Of a stretch of 64,000 bases of DNA, positions 20,571 to 32,434 are shown in pieces. Source of the DNA: Naematelia aurantialba (taxonomy: Eukaryota; Basidiomycota; Tremellomycetes; Tremellales; Naemateliaceae); NCBI GenBank assembly GCA_021527695.1, contig JAKFAO010000001.1, forward strand, positions 372,001 to 436,000, written 5' to 3'. Below the pieces are notes generated by a model. It saw only the letters and a list, made by a program, of their open reading frames with translations. It was not told the DNA's origin and did no database searches. Every line of letters starts with the position of its first letter. Position 1 is the first letter of the stretch. Both the position numbers and the translations under genes were made by a program.

Positions 20571-22215
20571 CTACAAGAACGGCCGCTCCGCCTGCGGGGT
20601 GATCCGTGCGCCATGTCTTCGCCCATACTGCTCTCCATCAAAGTCCACTATCGCGCTGTGTGCGGTGACCCGGTCTGGCCACCTTGATCAGTTGACGCTC
20701 TCCTCTCAAGTTGTCGCGGTGCTCACTGTCCCACAAGACGACTGAACGGGGCTTCCAGTTGAGCCGCACCTGGAAGTCGAGGCCTTGGGCAATGTGTGCG
20801 CTGCATCATCAGCTCTGCACAATCTCGAGCTCCAGATCTGCTTCCTGGTTTCAGGTTTCATTTGATGTGAACATGTGGTGGCGGGTTCCGCTGAGTGGCG
20901 GGAAGCGGGGGAGGGGGGGGGGGAAGTGGGAGGGGGAGGGGGAAGTGGGAGGGGGAGGGGGAGGGGGTGGTGTTACTTACTACAACAAATTGAGGATCGC
21001 GTCCGACTCGTCTGCTTTCAGTCCAACAATCCGGCGTGAGAATTGTTTGTTGACAAACAGCGCCTTTTCGCCGGTCACAGGGTGCCGGCGGACGAGCGGG
21101 TGGACATTCTCGACTGGTTCTCGCTTGACCACGCCGCCGCGGTTACCGGCTCGGCTGAATTCGGCCTGTGCGACGCCAGAATGGACGACGGAGAGCGTCT
21201 CGAGATAGCCTCGGAACGAGGGCGAGAGCCGCTTGTATGCCTCTGCAGGATCAGCCCCGTCCACCTTTTACCTCTGAGAGCCAACTGAAAACACCACACG
21301 TCCTCATCTCCTTATCTTATACATCCTGGGATTGGAGGGTAGGAGTAGATGGGCAGATGGCGACGTACCGATCTGCGACGCATAGGCCGTGTCGCCGCCG
21401 GACGGAGGCGAGTCAAAGAGGAACAGCGTGGTCAGACCCGGCGGCTGCTCCTCGTACGTCACGTCGCTGTGCCACACACTGCTGGTGAGTTTGTCCGTCG
21501 TCTCAAAGTTGAAGGTGCTCCTGCCGTCCCGGTAGACCAGGTGGAACTCGGGGTAGTCTTTCGGCTGACCAGACGTCGGATGTACGTGGAGCCGGCCGAA
21601 CGTGCTGTCATCCCAGTCAGCCTGCGCATCCGGCCACTCCCGCTCGTCTTGCCATTCCCGCGCGCCACTCTCCTTGGTCTTGGCGGTCGTGCTTTCTTCC
21701 TCGCTGGACTTACGATCCCCACTCATTCAGCATCCATTCTGGCGTCTGGTCCAGGAAGTCTTGGTCGCGGAACACGACGACGCCGCGCTGCGCGACGTAC
21801 AGCGCCAGCTGACTGTCTTGGTCAGCGACGACGTCGAGCTAATTGTGTGCAGGATGAAGAGCTACCTTTTCCCCCTTGCGTCGAGCGTGGAGAGCTGCAC
21901 GCCCTCGACTTCCGACCCAAACCGCGGCGTGAGGCTGCGCTCTGTCGCGCCGTCGAGGAAGCTTCTCGGCGTCGGGTCGCGCAACGCAGCGTGTCCCGGA
22001 TCCACATGCTCGAACGGCTCCAGCGGTGGGAGCTTGTAGCTCTGGTCAAAGTGCGGCAAGAATCGCGCGTACTTGTACTCCGCCTCGGACGCCGGTACAT
22101 CCTGCGACGAAGCTCCTCTCTGAGCAGGGGCAGGGGCCTGTGGGCTCCGAAGGTACAGCGTCGCTGTGGGTCCTTCGAGACCGGTACTGGGCTGCTCTAC
22201 GATGGTTGTGGACAT
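20571..22215 (-). CDS. TauD-family alpha-ketoglutarate / Fe(II) dioxygenase
   Basis: Likely oxidises a sulfonate or related small acid, releasing sulfite or an aldehyde; fungal members often support growth on alternative sulfur sources, so the true substrate is uncertain. Start ATG at 22213-22215 (MSTTIVEQ). The conserved iron ligands are visible: His and Asp in SVWHSDVTYEE and the distal His in NRVTAHSAIVDFDG, rebuilt across an intron. The cosubstrate arginine region is RRHGARITPQ near the end. RRHPVTGEKALFVN and FSRRIVGLKADES are further family landmarks. Stop at 20571-20573. The intron between LNLLY and AHIAQGLDFQ (about 20798-20985) contains a long G/A tract on the + strand. Probably cytosolic. 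Confidence 0.92.
20897..20970 (+). repeat. G-rich tract with several (GGGGGA)n runs
   Basis: Runs of 3-11 G separated by A, AA or AAGT over about 70 bases on the + strand; C-rich in the transcript of the dioxygenase gene. Many G-runs of three or more fit a G-quadruplex-forming sequence. Confidence 0.85.
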
Positions 22216-22912
22216 CTCGCGCGTATGTGCAGACTGAAGCTGAGAGACAGACGTGTGCATGCTGGTCACCCTCGTTGCAGCCATGCATATGAGGTCATGC
22301 TTTGCACAGAGAGTGTTAACAAATGTTGTGACCTGGTGATCACTCACAACAAATCACGCCACCACCCGGTCATATCCGCTAGCACCTCGTCGTTTCTACT
22401 CGTCGTCTTCACGCCATATTGTGTGCCCCCAATCATCCACTGCTTGCTGCAGGCCATTCACTCGGCAGGTGATAACCTTGGCACTCACACGTACCCAGAT
22501 GCCCGGATACCCAGAGTCTTAGATGCTCAGATGCTCACTCAGTCATGATGCTTCGGTGGTTATCCTGACGGCCGCACACGCTTGACTCTAGGTAGCGAGA
22601 AGGAAGCCTTAGTCCACTTCCGTGCCGCCGATGCGGGAATTACTGAACGAGAAACAGTGAGAGAGGATGTCGGTAGACTACAAAATAAGTCGTCATATAA
22701 ACTACAACAGCGCGATGATTGCCTAGATATAGACGCAAAACCCCACGCCTCATCCCTGATAAAACCACTCAAACAACATCAGGCTGGCGTCTCGCTCGTG
22801 CCCTTCCGTTAGCCCGCACGTTCCTCACGTCCGGTAGGCTAGTATACCCGCTCCCCAGCCTATGATACTATCAGCTCCCAAAGAGAAACAAAGTATCTTT
22901 CAAAATAGGAAG
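22216..22912. other. Spacer upstream of dioxygenase gene
   Basis: About 700 bases between the Zn2Cys6 regulator stop and the dioxygenase start, both on minus. It holds the dioxygenase promoter and the 3' end of the regulator. A short frame at 22560-22772 has no recognisable content. Confidence 0.35.
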
Positions 22913-25584
22913 TTATAAAGTGGGGGATGCAGAGGACTGCGGTGCCACCCACGAGTTCCACAGCTCCACAGGGAATGCATCCATCGTCTGCTGCTCCTCC
23001 TGCCGCGCAACTGCCGGCAGTGGGCTACCAAATGTCGTAGATCCGCTCGCTGGTGTGCCGTTCACGTGTCCCCCGCGCCCATTTAGGAGGGGCAACATCG
23101 TGCTGACTGAGCTTTGGGAGCCGGACCCATTGCGCTCTCCGCTCAGCTGGGCCTTGCGATCCAAGTACAGCTCCTCAATCTCGGTCGAGCACTCCCAGAA
23201 CTGAGGAAAGGTAGTGCTGTATTGCCGCAGGCCCAGAACACATGCGAGGCATTCTGCCCTTCCTTGCTCGGCAAGGAAGAGGCCTGCGTCGTACATCGGA
23301 TGATGCAGGATCAACCTTGGAGGATGAGCATCGCTTTTGAGAAACAGAAGTAGGAAATGCACGGGAAGAGAACTCACGGATCTAAGCGCAGATAGCCGTT
23401 TTCCAGTAACACACTCGTCTGCAGGGATCAGCTACTGTCATTGGGACCATTTATAAGTCGGCTGGCTGTACTTACGAGAGCAGCGACTCGCAGAGCTCCA
23501 TGCTCAGACTCCTCGCGAATTCGCCTCCGTACACTCTCAATCTCGATAATCGCACTGTGCTTCTGCTCACCCGCGCGCAGTTCCGCAACACCAAAATCGC
23601 GAATAGCATGATCAACCACCAACCACAAAGTGTGATAGTACCTGCTCTCTCATCAGCGCGCATCAAATGTGGATCAAATGTGGATCAAGTGTGGACGGAG
23701 AGCAGGTGGGCGTACGCGTCTGTGCTCGCGGCTGTTATGGCGGCAAGGAAGTCCCAGTTATCGGGCCACTTGCTGGGGACACCTAGTTTCGAAAGATAGT
23801 TGTCCCGCCAGCAAGAATTGGCATGTACAAAGTCGCGCAGCGCAGTGATTTCGATTCCTTCCGATTTGGCGCGTGTCGACCAAAGCGCTGCATATAACTT
23901 TCGACATATGGATGCACCGGTAGATGCGGCGCCATACCATACCACCGAATGCGCATCGTCGTCGGTGTCTGCACCATTCCCAGGCCGAGGGTCTTCCCCG
24001 AGAGGCTTAAGGGTCAAGTCCTTATCTCGGCTACAGTATGAGCGCAGACAGGCTCGATATAAAAGGTGCTCACACATGAGGTTGGGTCCGGTGGAAGATG
24101 GACTGGAACCCATCAGAGATGCATATTAACCGCCAAGCAAATTCCGCCGACGTTCTTGCCTTCTCGTCTGGAATAGCCGAGAGCCCTTCCTGAGTGTTAT
24201 AGCCTAGTGATACGGCTCGATTTGCAGCAGCAGATAGATGATATGACGTGTATTCTAATCCCATCAGCAGGGGGTATGGCTGTGACTAGGCTGTCACACA
24301 CTCTCTGTCCAGAATGGTATTTCTGAGCCATGAGCATGTTAGTGTCTCTTAGTGACAGAGAAAGACTTACGGGCAAAAAGAGGCTCGAGTATGATTAAGA
24401 GCTGCACATTCTCCAATGTCGGTACGCGGTACAATTTGTGCACCTCTGCTACTTCTCGGCACCGAATCACGAGCAGCTGCACCAGCCGACTGCGCATCCG
24501 CCCAGCTGCGTGCTCCTTGTCCCGTGGAGATATGGCCTCTCTATCTCTGGCGAGAATCGGATGTTCAGACAGACGAGCGCCCCAGGCGATAGAGAGTGCT
24601 ACCATTGGGTGGCTACATGGTCCGTCAGGATGGGAGTCGGGCGCGGCGTATCGATCTCGCAGAGCTAGTGAATCGAACATGGGGAATCGGGGGTGCGCGA
24701 TAGAGAAGAACGTTTCGAGCAATTCTTCAGCTAGCCTAGGCTCATCAGCTAGCCCCCCGCTACGACACGCACTCTTTGATCTCCATATCGCTTAGAGCCA
24801 GGTGAGCATCGCTTGGAGCTTCCTGCCAGACCTGACCGCTTTGTTCCTCCCATAGATCAGACAGACCACGCGTACACAGTTCGATACTGGAAATGTCGTT
24901 ATAGCCCCAGTCGTTATGAGTAACAGGGTATGGGTTGAACAGATACCGAAGCAAATTATCCTGCTTCTCCCCTGGTGAGAGATGATTGGCGATTATCGAA
25001 GTGGAAGTGAATGCGGTCGGAGGCGCAAGTTGCGCGAGCATGTGCAGGGATCTTTCATAGTGAGACAAGGGCCGACGATTCAACGAGAACTCACCGGTCA
25101 GGCTGATTGCTCTCAATCACTCCAGCCGCCGAGCGACTGCTTTCCCCTTCCATGTATGTCGAGAACGTTGACAAGTTGTGAGCGACGCCATACCTGTCCG
25201 AATTGCCCGGACCCTGATCAAGGTCTTCATCCTCTTCAGAATCTCCATCGCCATTCTTCTTTCTCCTTTTGCTGCCCTCACCACGAGACCGCCTGCCCTT
25301 CTTCTGCTTGGCCTGCAGCTGCTCGATGTAGTTGCTCGTGCAGTCCGAGTCCTTCGTCAGACATTGAGCGCACTACGTAGAACGTCAGCTTGTATGCGTA
25401 TAGAAATGCGTGTCTCAACACGTAAGCGAGAGCTGTGCCAGACCTTTTCACTTATTGTCTGCCTCTGACATCGCACTTTCTTTGCCCGGCAGGCATCACA
25501 GGCGACATTTTGTTTCCTCGCCGGACCAGCTTGGATCACGGCGTTTGGGGCCGGAGGGCCCATTGGAGCTTCGCTCAAGTCCAT
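22913..25584 (-). CDS. Zn(II)2Cys6 transcription factor with fungal-specific domain
   Basis: Start ATG at 25582-25584 (MDLSEAPMGP). The zinc cluster is CDACRAKKVRC in exon 1 and CAQCLTKDSDC in exon 2, giving C-x2-C-x6-C-x8-C-x2-C-x6-C once the intron is removed. It is followed by YIEQLQAKQKK and a basic KGRRSR..KRRKKNG segment that should be the linker and nuclear signal. The middle holds the fungal_trans regulatory domain: LETFFSIAHPRFPMFDSLAL, HPMVALSIAWGARLSEHP, VTAIPLLMGLEYTSYHLSAA, of the xylanolytic-activator-like group. The C-terminus ends ..SSASPTL. Several short introns. The neighbouring TauD dioxygenase on the same strand could be a target, but that is only positional inference. Confidence 0.9.
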
Positions 25585-25907
25585 CGGGTCTTCTTTGGGG
25601 TATCGTTACGAACCTAGAGATGCCGCCCGTGTAGCTATCTGCCCCGATGATGAGATGTGAGACAATATGGCTGTGACTACAGATGAACGAATGTAACATC
25701 CACCGAGAACGTTAAACAAGGGCTCGGATCCGAAAGCACCGGGGCCCCTGGGGCACCTGCCTTTGTTTATTCGGTGAGTAACAAGGTAGTCGTTGATTTT
25801 CGTAACTTCATCCTTGCAACCCAAGTGTCTCCAGGTCGACTGCGGCAAGCTCATGGCTCATCTTCTATACTGTGTGGGCACAACGGTGCTCGCTTGAGCA
25901 TCTAGAC
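25585..25907. promoter_or_regulatory. Divergent promoter region, Zn2Cys6 regulator / TOK1
   Basis: About 320 bases between divergent starts. No clear element. An in-frame upstream ATG at 25872 could extend the channel by 12 residues. Confidence 0.4.
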
Positions 25908-28616
25908 ATGGGACCGAGGCAGCAAGGCGTGTTCGGTCTGGGGACGAGCAAGACAGAAAAGGTGGACAAGGCAAGAGAGGATGGTGGGGGAAGGAAAACT
26001 CCTTCCTGGAGGGGGTTGCTGTTCAAGCCACACAGGCTCAGATCCATCGCCAAGTATTGTCCTCTCGTCGCTGCCATCCTAGCGCCTCTATCCACCCTGC
26101 TTGACATTCCAGCTCTCACTGTGAGTGTCGGGATCTTTTCTTCGAGCCCGTCCTCTTGCTAAAGTCGATAGCAACATTGGTATTCTAAATTTGGCGACCC
26201 ACAGCCAGATCCCAAAGTCTCTTTGGGATTATCTGCCCTCGGTCTGGCCCTCAATGTTCTCGCCAATGTCCTTCTGATCATGCGCTTCACGTCTCGCGAG
26301 CCAATCTGGATCCGGCAATCGACCCGACTGTCGCTCTTGTTCTGGATTGGCAAAACCGTCGTCGCATTGGTCAACTTGATCGTCTTTGGCATCCTCACGC
26401 GCAATGGGAACGGCTATTCCTACTCGGAAGGATTCTGGTGTGCGGTGGTATCCGTCATTGATGCTGGCGTCATCTCGATTGCCCTCCTGTTCCACTACTT
26501 TTTTGCCTTTGGGAGGGAAACGGAGGATACAAACGAAGTCCGATCCGAGGGTCGCAAGTTCATGCTCAGTGTCACGCTGTTCCTCATCATCATGGCGTTC
26601 CAGAGTCTCGCATTCTGCAAGATCGAGCATTGGGCGTATTCGGACGCTATATACTTCAGCGTACAGACTGCTCTTACCATCGGATACGGAGACTTTGACC
26701 CAACGACCACGGCCGGCAAGGTGCTGGTGTTCCCATTCAGTGTTCTGACTATCTCGCAATTGGGTAACGAGATCGCCTTGATCGTTGCGTTTATCTCTTC
26801 AAGGGCGGACGAACGGCGCGCTCGATGGAGACAGCGATACGAGGTTGCCATGCATCGCGAGGCCAATATTTTACACCCAAGTGCCTCGCTGCTTGAGGAG
26901 ATGGCATTGATACATCAGATCAACGCTCGAGAAGAAATGTAGGTGCATCAGGCGTGAGATCTTTTGACGTCGTGCAGGATGAGCCAATTATATGATCTGC
27001 TGTGGAGTGCGCTCTCACTGATTGTCTTCTGGATGATCGGTGCCGTCACTTTTTCCGAGATTGAGGGGTGGACATTTGGGTATGCGTACAAGTATCCCGC
27101 CGAATGCACGATCGCTTACCATCATAGGAACGCCGTGTATGCGGTTATGATATTGTCCTTGACGATCGGTGGGTCGAGCCCTTTATGAGCCGAACTTCTA
27201 GATTGATGTCTTCCAGGTTTCGGTGACTTTACCCCAATAACGCCCGCTGGCAAAGTCGTCTTCGTCGTATACGCTTTGGCCGCTGTACCTATTGTCACCT
27301 CATTTGCTGTGCAGTCTATCACCGGTTTGGTCAGTCTGTGGGCCCCTCGAACTTTGGTAAAGCTAATCGTCGTAGCTTAGCACATATCAACAACGGGGAG
27401 GGGATCGAGAACGATTCAAGCGAGAGCGGACGAAAGATCCCGAGGTTTTCATGCCGCACGCAGACTTTATCCAACGTGCACATGAAAGTTTTGCCGACAT
27501 ACGCAAGAGGTTGGTGGGTGAAGATGCGAAAGATGCGAAAAATGCCCCCAAAAACGACGAGCACGCATTATCTCGCGCGAGCGACGGGGATGCATCGGAG
27601 GCGACAGCCATTCATGATGGAGAGACTGCTGGAGACAAGGATAGTCACCCGTCAAGAGGAGAAGCTGGAGAGCCATCAAGACAGAAAATCCCAGAGGCAT
27701 CAAGAGAGAGTGGACCACAGCCATCGGAAGAAGACGCGCCCAGCCGGTGTGCCCACCAAGCAGAAGAACGAGAAGATGCCAACGACCAGGAGGAGGTCAA
27801 GGAGTCGGACAAAGGGATTCAAGAGGACGTCGAACTTGTTGCAGGACAGCTGCACGAAGGGGAACCATCCAGTGACGAGGCGGATAAACGGGAAGCAAAT
27901 GACAAGACTGAAGAGCATAAGATTGAGGTGGATCTCCTTAAACAACTCATGGATCGCATCATCCGGCTGGAAGCCGAAGCACGGCAGATGTTATTGGATA
28001 GTATGGAAAAGGGATTCGCGAGAACTGTGCTACTTGCAGACAGGAATGGTGTGTCTCTTTCGCTGTCGCGAGCGTTGTGCTGATGATTGGGCAGTCCAAG
28101 TCCGAGATGTAAGAGCTCTACGAGGCGACGACGCAAATATGTTAGCAATCTGGCGCGGAGAGGAAGAGAAGACGGCACATGACCAGAAGGACCGAGAAGA
28201 GGCACGTCAGGATGAGGATGTGGATATGCTGAATCGTGTCCGTCGGTAGGTCTCAGTCTCTCACACATCCTGCCTAATTACTTACTCGGTTCAGATACCG
28301 TAATACGTTTGCCGAGATCCTCGTGATAGGATCGATCCTGCAGAAGCTGGAAGGAGAGGAACTGAATCGCTTTGAACGATGGCGTGATAATGAACGCGAT
28401 GCGGAGGTTACTGAAGAACATCGTGAAGGAGAAGGATTGGAGGATGTGGCAGGCCAAACGTGGGATGGCATCACGGGTCGAGTGATGCGTCGCCATGCCA
28501 AAAGATTAACGGAGAAGGACTGGAAGGATATGGAAAGGGGCTTGGCGAAGTTGGAAGGTGCTGCCCACCATGGTGAAGCGCAGAGGCGCGGGTCGACAAG
28601 GTCATCCGGACACTGA
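25908..28616 (+). CDS. TOK1-type outwardly rectifying potassium channel (two pore domains)
   Basis: Fungal eight-span, two-pore K+ channel of the plasma membrane. The start is the ATG at 25908 (MGPRQQGVFG). Several membrane spans (for example LGLALNVLANVLLIM and VALVNLIVFGIL) precede pore 1, whose filter is TIGYGDF (26676-26696). Pore 2 is TIGFGDF, cut by a 48-nt intron at 27169-27216 after the codon start of the first Gly. After the last span (SFAVQSITG/LLSTYQQRG) comes a cytosolic tail of about 380 residues, very rich in Glu, Asp, Lys and Arg (ESDKGIQEDVELVAG; LMDRIIRLEAEARQ coiled coil), ending RGSTRSSGH. The tail is long and probably regulatory. Intron joints were checked in frame at GLL/STY and at the first exon end (ALT/QHWYSKFG). 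Confidence 0.93.
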
Positions 28617-29149
28617 GGATGGGGACAATTGCATCTTGGACTTTACGGCTGCCACCTACTGTCAACTTGGTGTTGTATCAAGAGTTTCATTGGGACACAC
28701 ATTAGGCATATGCATGAGCTGTACGAGGACGGACATATGCATTGTTCCGAGGGATTAGCATTGGCGTCCTTGCATGGTGCACTCCGACTCTAGGATAAGC
28801 CTTCCTTTACAGAGCTCCGTCGACCTCCTTTGATGGACATGGAAATGTTGCAGATCTGTGACGTGTGTCACCCAGTCCGAACGCCAGGTCTCTCCAATGA
28901 ATGCACTTCGTCGTCTGGTCGTTTCCTATACGTGAAATAGACTCACGGGCGGAAAGAAACAGTATTGTTCGTCCCATTGTTTATGGATTTCGGCCGTGTC
29001 TCGGTACGCTCAGCTTGTCGTCCAGCACGACCGAACGTACAGTAGGAGCAGGACGAGAAGCTGGACCCTCGGCGAAGCGCTATCGAAGATCCCCATAGGC
29101 GTCCTCGCCGCTAGACGACGCCACGCCCACCGAGACGGGATTGCAAGCC
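28617..29149. other. Spacer downstream of TOK1
   Basis: About 530 bases between two plus-strand genes. It holds the TOK1 3' end and the promoter of the next gene. A near-palindrome gtgacgtgtgtcac lies at about 28858. No gene seen. Confidence 0.35.
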
Positions 29150-30434
29150 ATGTCACGGTTTCAGGAAGATTTCAGCCACAGCATGCCGGACGGCTACTTG
29201 TCGCCCAAGCAGAGCACCTCGCAACCCGGCGGTGCCACCGATGACAGCACCTCGAAAACCAGGGCGTCTGCAAGGCGGCAAGAATCGTTTGACAAGTACA
29301 AGCCGCCATGGCGGGTGATATTCCTGGAAGCACAGGCACTGCTACTGCTGCTACTGTTTACGTTCCTGCCTCCAAATTCTGGAGGAGGGGTCAGTGCAGT
29401 GGCCCGAGTGGAGGCGGATGGGGAGGCTACTGGAGTATTACGTGAGTCCACTTTGTGCGCTTTGGCTGCGGTTGAAGACACGACGAGTGACGCTGTCTAG
29501 GGAGCTGTACCGGCTCGACCTGCGACCCATGGATGGCTGGATGTGGGTATCTTCTTGACGACCTTAGAGCTGCAGTACTGATGAGCGGCAACCAGCGTCG
29601 TCTTCATCGTCATCTTCTTCTGCGTCTTCCTCTTCGAGCCCTTCCACACGAGACCTTCGGCGGGCACTGCACCCTCGCGAGGCTGACCAAATCTCCTCGG
29701 TGGTCGACCTGCCGACCTTCTACCTGACGACTGGCATCGCCACCCTCGCAGCCTTCTACCTCCTCCTCTACACTTTCCTCTTCACCCTGTACCGCAAGGC
29801 TCGTAGGTCCCCCGTCCCGGTAACAGACATCGAGCCAGAAACGAAACCGGGATGGGAGCAAGCAGTTAAGCGTTTCAGCTATCGCATGTGCAGGTGTTTT
29901 CTGCCGGTCAACACGATCATGTGTTTCGCAATCACGTTGGACTGTGGGATCAAGGGGATCAAGGTCCGTAGTGGGCTCAATTTGACTGGTGCCGATGGGA
30001 CGGGGAATGGCATTGCAGGTGAGTGGCGAAAAGTCTGTTAGCACTCGGCGACTCTATCCTTCCGCTGGTTCAGCGCGGCCACCCCTGTACATGGAGTTTT
30101 GGGAGCCAACCCGTCTGAGTTTCCTGTGCTGATCAGTCAACCGGCCATAGTCATCGCTGTAGTGTTCATGTTCCTCCTTCTCGTCACCATGATGGAGCTC
30201 AGCGCAAAGGACAAGCGTGTGCACAACTTCCTTTACAAGAAAGCAGGTTTCTGCACCAACGTTTCATGTTGTGGCGGTTGCAGGCGGAATCGGGCGAGTG
30301 ACGCCGAGAGGGGAGAAGCTGCGACAAGTGGACCAGAGAAGACCGGGGGGTCCAGAACGGGACAACGGGGTAGATCTTCACCAAACAATAGGGATAGAAG
30401 TAGACCGAGACAAGCGAGTCGAGCGGCTCGCTGA
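29150..30434 (+). CDS. Unrecognised small multi-span membrane protein with poly-Ser loop
   Basis: I do not recognise the family. Start ATG at 29150 (MSRFQEDF; an in-frame ATG lies at 29141). Exon 1 holds one hydrophobic span (VIFLEAQALLLLLLFTFL). Exon 2 is short (ELYRLDLRPMDGW). Exon 3 starts with a run of about 17 Ser/Ala residues, then two spans (FYLTTGIATLAAFYLLLYTF and IMCFAITLDCGI). The last exon, using the acceptor ACATGGAG, gives a fourth span (AIVIAVVFMFLLLVTMM) and a basic Arg/Ser-rich tail with a CCGGC motif. Three introns, all read in frame with GT-AG borders. The topology suggests four spans with a short tail. Location and role unknown. Confidence 0.65.
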
Positions 30435-31149
30435 GTGGAATTATTCGTACAATGCGACAGACTGTAGGGGAAGTTTCTGACACATGATTTGTCATTTGCA
30501 TGTCGATCCACTCCACAAGGCCATGTCTGCAAGCTTTCAAGAAGGCAGGTGGGTGAATCTCTCCCGCAATCGATCCTTCCCGCGAGAGCGCCGAGCTTGC
30601 CTTCATCCAGGATAGTCAGGCCGAGGCTTCTCCTGGAGTGGCACCTTCGGCTTCTCCGGGGAGACGTCGCGTTGAAACGTTGAAAGCAGGGTTCTGGGAT
30701 TCTTCAAGGAGTGGCAGTATGACGCGAGTGCAAAGAGAGACATTTGTGTGATTACTCCCGTTCTCAAACAAGGATGCCATCGCGCAAGCTCGACGGCAAG
30801 GCCAACGCCGAGCGTCGGCCTTGCCAACGAGCCCCATCAGAGCAAATGACGACACCCCTTGTCACCAGCCTTCGTTTGACCATTTATGTTCTCTTTGATT
30901 CCGATTCCCTCGACCCGAGCACTCCCTGCGAACCATTCTGGACTCGGTAGAGAAAGCTTGCCATTCGGCTACTGATACCCCGCCAAGGACCCCTCATTAC
31001 TAGCTCTTCAGAACCCGCTGTGCGATCTCACCTAATCATTCTAGACCACTTTGCGTGGGTGTTCGTTTGTTCTCCCGTAAACTTATCAGCGGCAGCCTAT
31101 TTGCACCAAGAACCAAACTCGATCACTACAAACATATACGTCTCCAACT
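30435..31149. other. Spacer upstream of array A
   Basis: About 715 bases without a supported gene. Short minus-strand frames around 30603-30855 have no recognisable content. It marks the left border of the fast-evolving array. Confidence 0.35.
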
Positions 31150-31827
31150 ATGCCAGCAGCTATTACTTCAGAGGGAAACGATTCTGAGCTCACTAGTGGT
31201 GCCTCGGATCTGACCACGCTGCCTTCCGACCAAACCAGACGCGACTCAGAGCAGAATGGGCTCGCGGGCAGCGGAGATGTGTTCACCACAAAGCGTGCAG
31301 TCAATTTCAATGCGAGTGCTCGGAATTCCAAGACGACGTTCCCCAGTTTCGAACCGGCAAAGCGCCTGGACTTTGGGACAATCGCGAGCGGGACTATGCA
31401 AGACGAGCTTCCGCCATTTGATCTCGGCACGGAAGGACTTCCATCAAAATACTGGCGATCAGTCGGCCTCAAGCCCACCAATCAGGCGATCTCTTCCGCG
31501 ATTGTGGGAGAATCTCCCGGTGGCTGCTCTTTCACAAAACGACCTCATCAACACGAGGATGGTCATCGCAGGCCGTCGTCTTTCGAATGGCGACCCCGAC
31601 GCGGCGTTCAGACTTCTGTCGGCCACGATGCTGGTGCTCCTAACGAGGACCCGACGACGGAGGGGGACGGAGGTTGCAGAGCAACAGCGGCTCTCGGGTC
31701 TGGTTTCATCGTCGAGAACCGCACCCTCGACGATAACGAGTGTTGGGTCTGGACTAGAGTCGGAGTGGATGATGGTTCTGTCACGCCACGACGCCAGGTC
31801 ACCGCCACTTTTAAAGCATCCCTCTGA
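31150..31827 (+). CDS. Array A member 1, unrecognised, possibly frame-broken
   Basis: Single open frame of 225 codons from the ATG at 31150 (MPAAITSEGND), Ser/Thr/Asp-rich at first. I do not recognise it. From about 31.50 kb a different + frame (open to 32131) contains EWMMVLSRHDARSPPLLKHP, which resembles the W-x3-L-x-R..L..HP stretch at the C-terminus of other array A proteins, whereas the annotated frame there reads differently. So either an unseen intron or a frameshift joins the two, or the second frame is chance. I call the first frame and treat the gene as uncertain. Confidence 0.35.
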   Translation: MPAAITSEGNDSELTSGASDLTTLPSDQTRRDSEQNGLAGSGDVFTTKRAVNFNASARNSKTTFPSFEPAKRLDFGTIASGTMQDELPPFDLGTEGLPSKYWRSVGLKPTNQAISSAIVGESPGGCSFTKRPHQHEDGHRRPSSFEWRPRRGVQTSVGHDAGAPNEDPTTEGDGGCRATAALGSGFIVENRTLDDNECWVWTRVGVDDGSVTPRRQVTATFKASL

Positions 31828-32434
31828 TTTCCGTTCTTCCCTTCTTACAGTACATACACATGGATTTGAGCTGCGAGGAGAGGTGTACAGTCCAGGCTCT
31901 GAAGGCGTCAGGCCGGTACAGGTCAGCGAACATGTCCGCGGCCGAGCCCCATTGAGTGTAGAGCACGAGAATCGGAAGCCCCGGCTGATTCAGCACTACC
32001 TGCAGTGTTTCCGCACCACACTGTGGCTTCTATACTCCACTTGCCTTCCAGTTCCCTTGGTTCTGACCGTTCAGGGGGCTTCTCGGAAACCCTGGGCTTG
32101 TACTCTGATCGCCTTCGGGCATCTTCTCTGAGAAAAAGGGCTTTGTACGCTGACTGCCTTCTCGTTGACGGCTTCGTAACCTAACTGCCTTCTCATTCAT
32201 GACTGTGTAAACGAATTGCCTTCTCGTTCTCAAGCTTCAAACCAATTCAGATGCTTCCCACCTTGGAGGCAATGACGAGAACTCTGTTGGTGCCGGGTCT
32301 TCAACTTCAGCATAGGACAAAGCATAAATAAGCCGTCCTGGCGAGTCTGTTCTCTTGGTTCCTCATTGACACCGGTATACTGCAGTGTCGTCAAAGTTCA
32401 GGAGCAACGAACAACACAAGAGTGGATCTGAAAA
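31828..32434. other. Spacer in array A with 31-bp repeat
   Basis: About 600 bases between members 1 and 2. Contains the imperfect tandem repeat at 32155-32247. The 5' side of member 2 includes a likely TATA-like cataaata at about 32323. Confidence 0.4.
32155..32247 (+). repeat. Imperfect 31-bp tandem repeat, three copies
   Basis: TGCCTTCTCRTT recurs at 32155, 32186 and 32217, exactly 31 bases apart, with partial similarity in between. No coding frame supports it. Confidence 0.6.

Noticed and set aside
20897..20970. G-rich tract as an internal telomere repeat
   Set aside because: Units are irregular GGGGGA/GGGAAGT runs, not a telomeric repeat such as TTAGGG.
30050..30130. Frame break in the four-span membrane protein
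   Set aside because: Using the acceptor ACATGGAG instead of GGTTCAG restores the frame into the last hydrophobic span.
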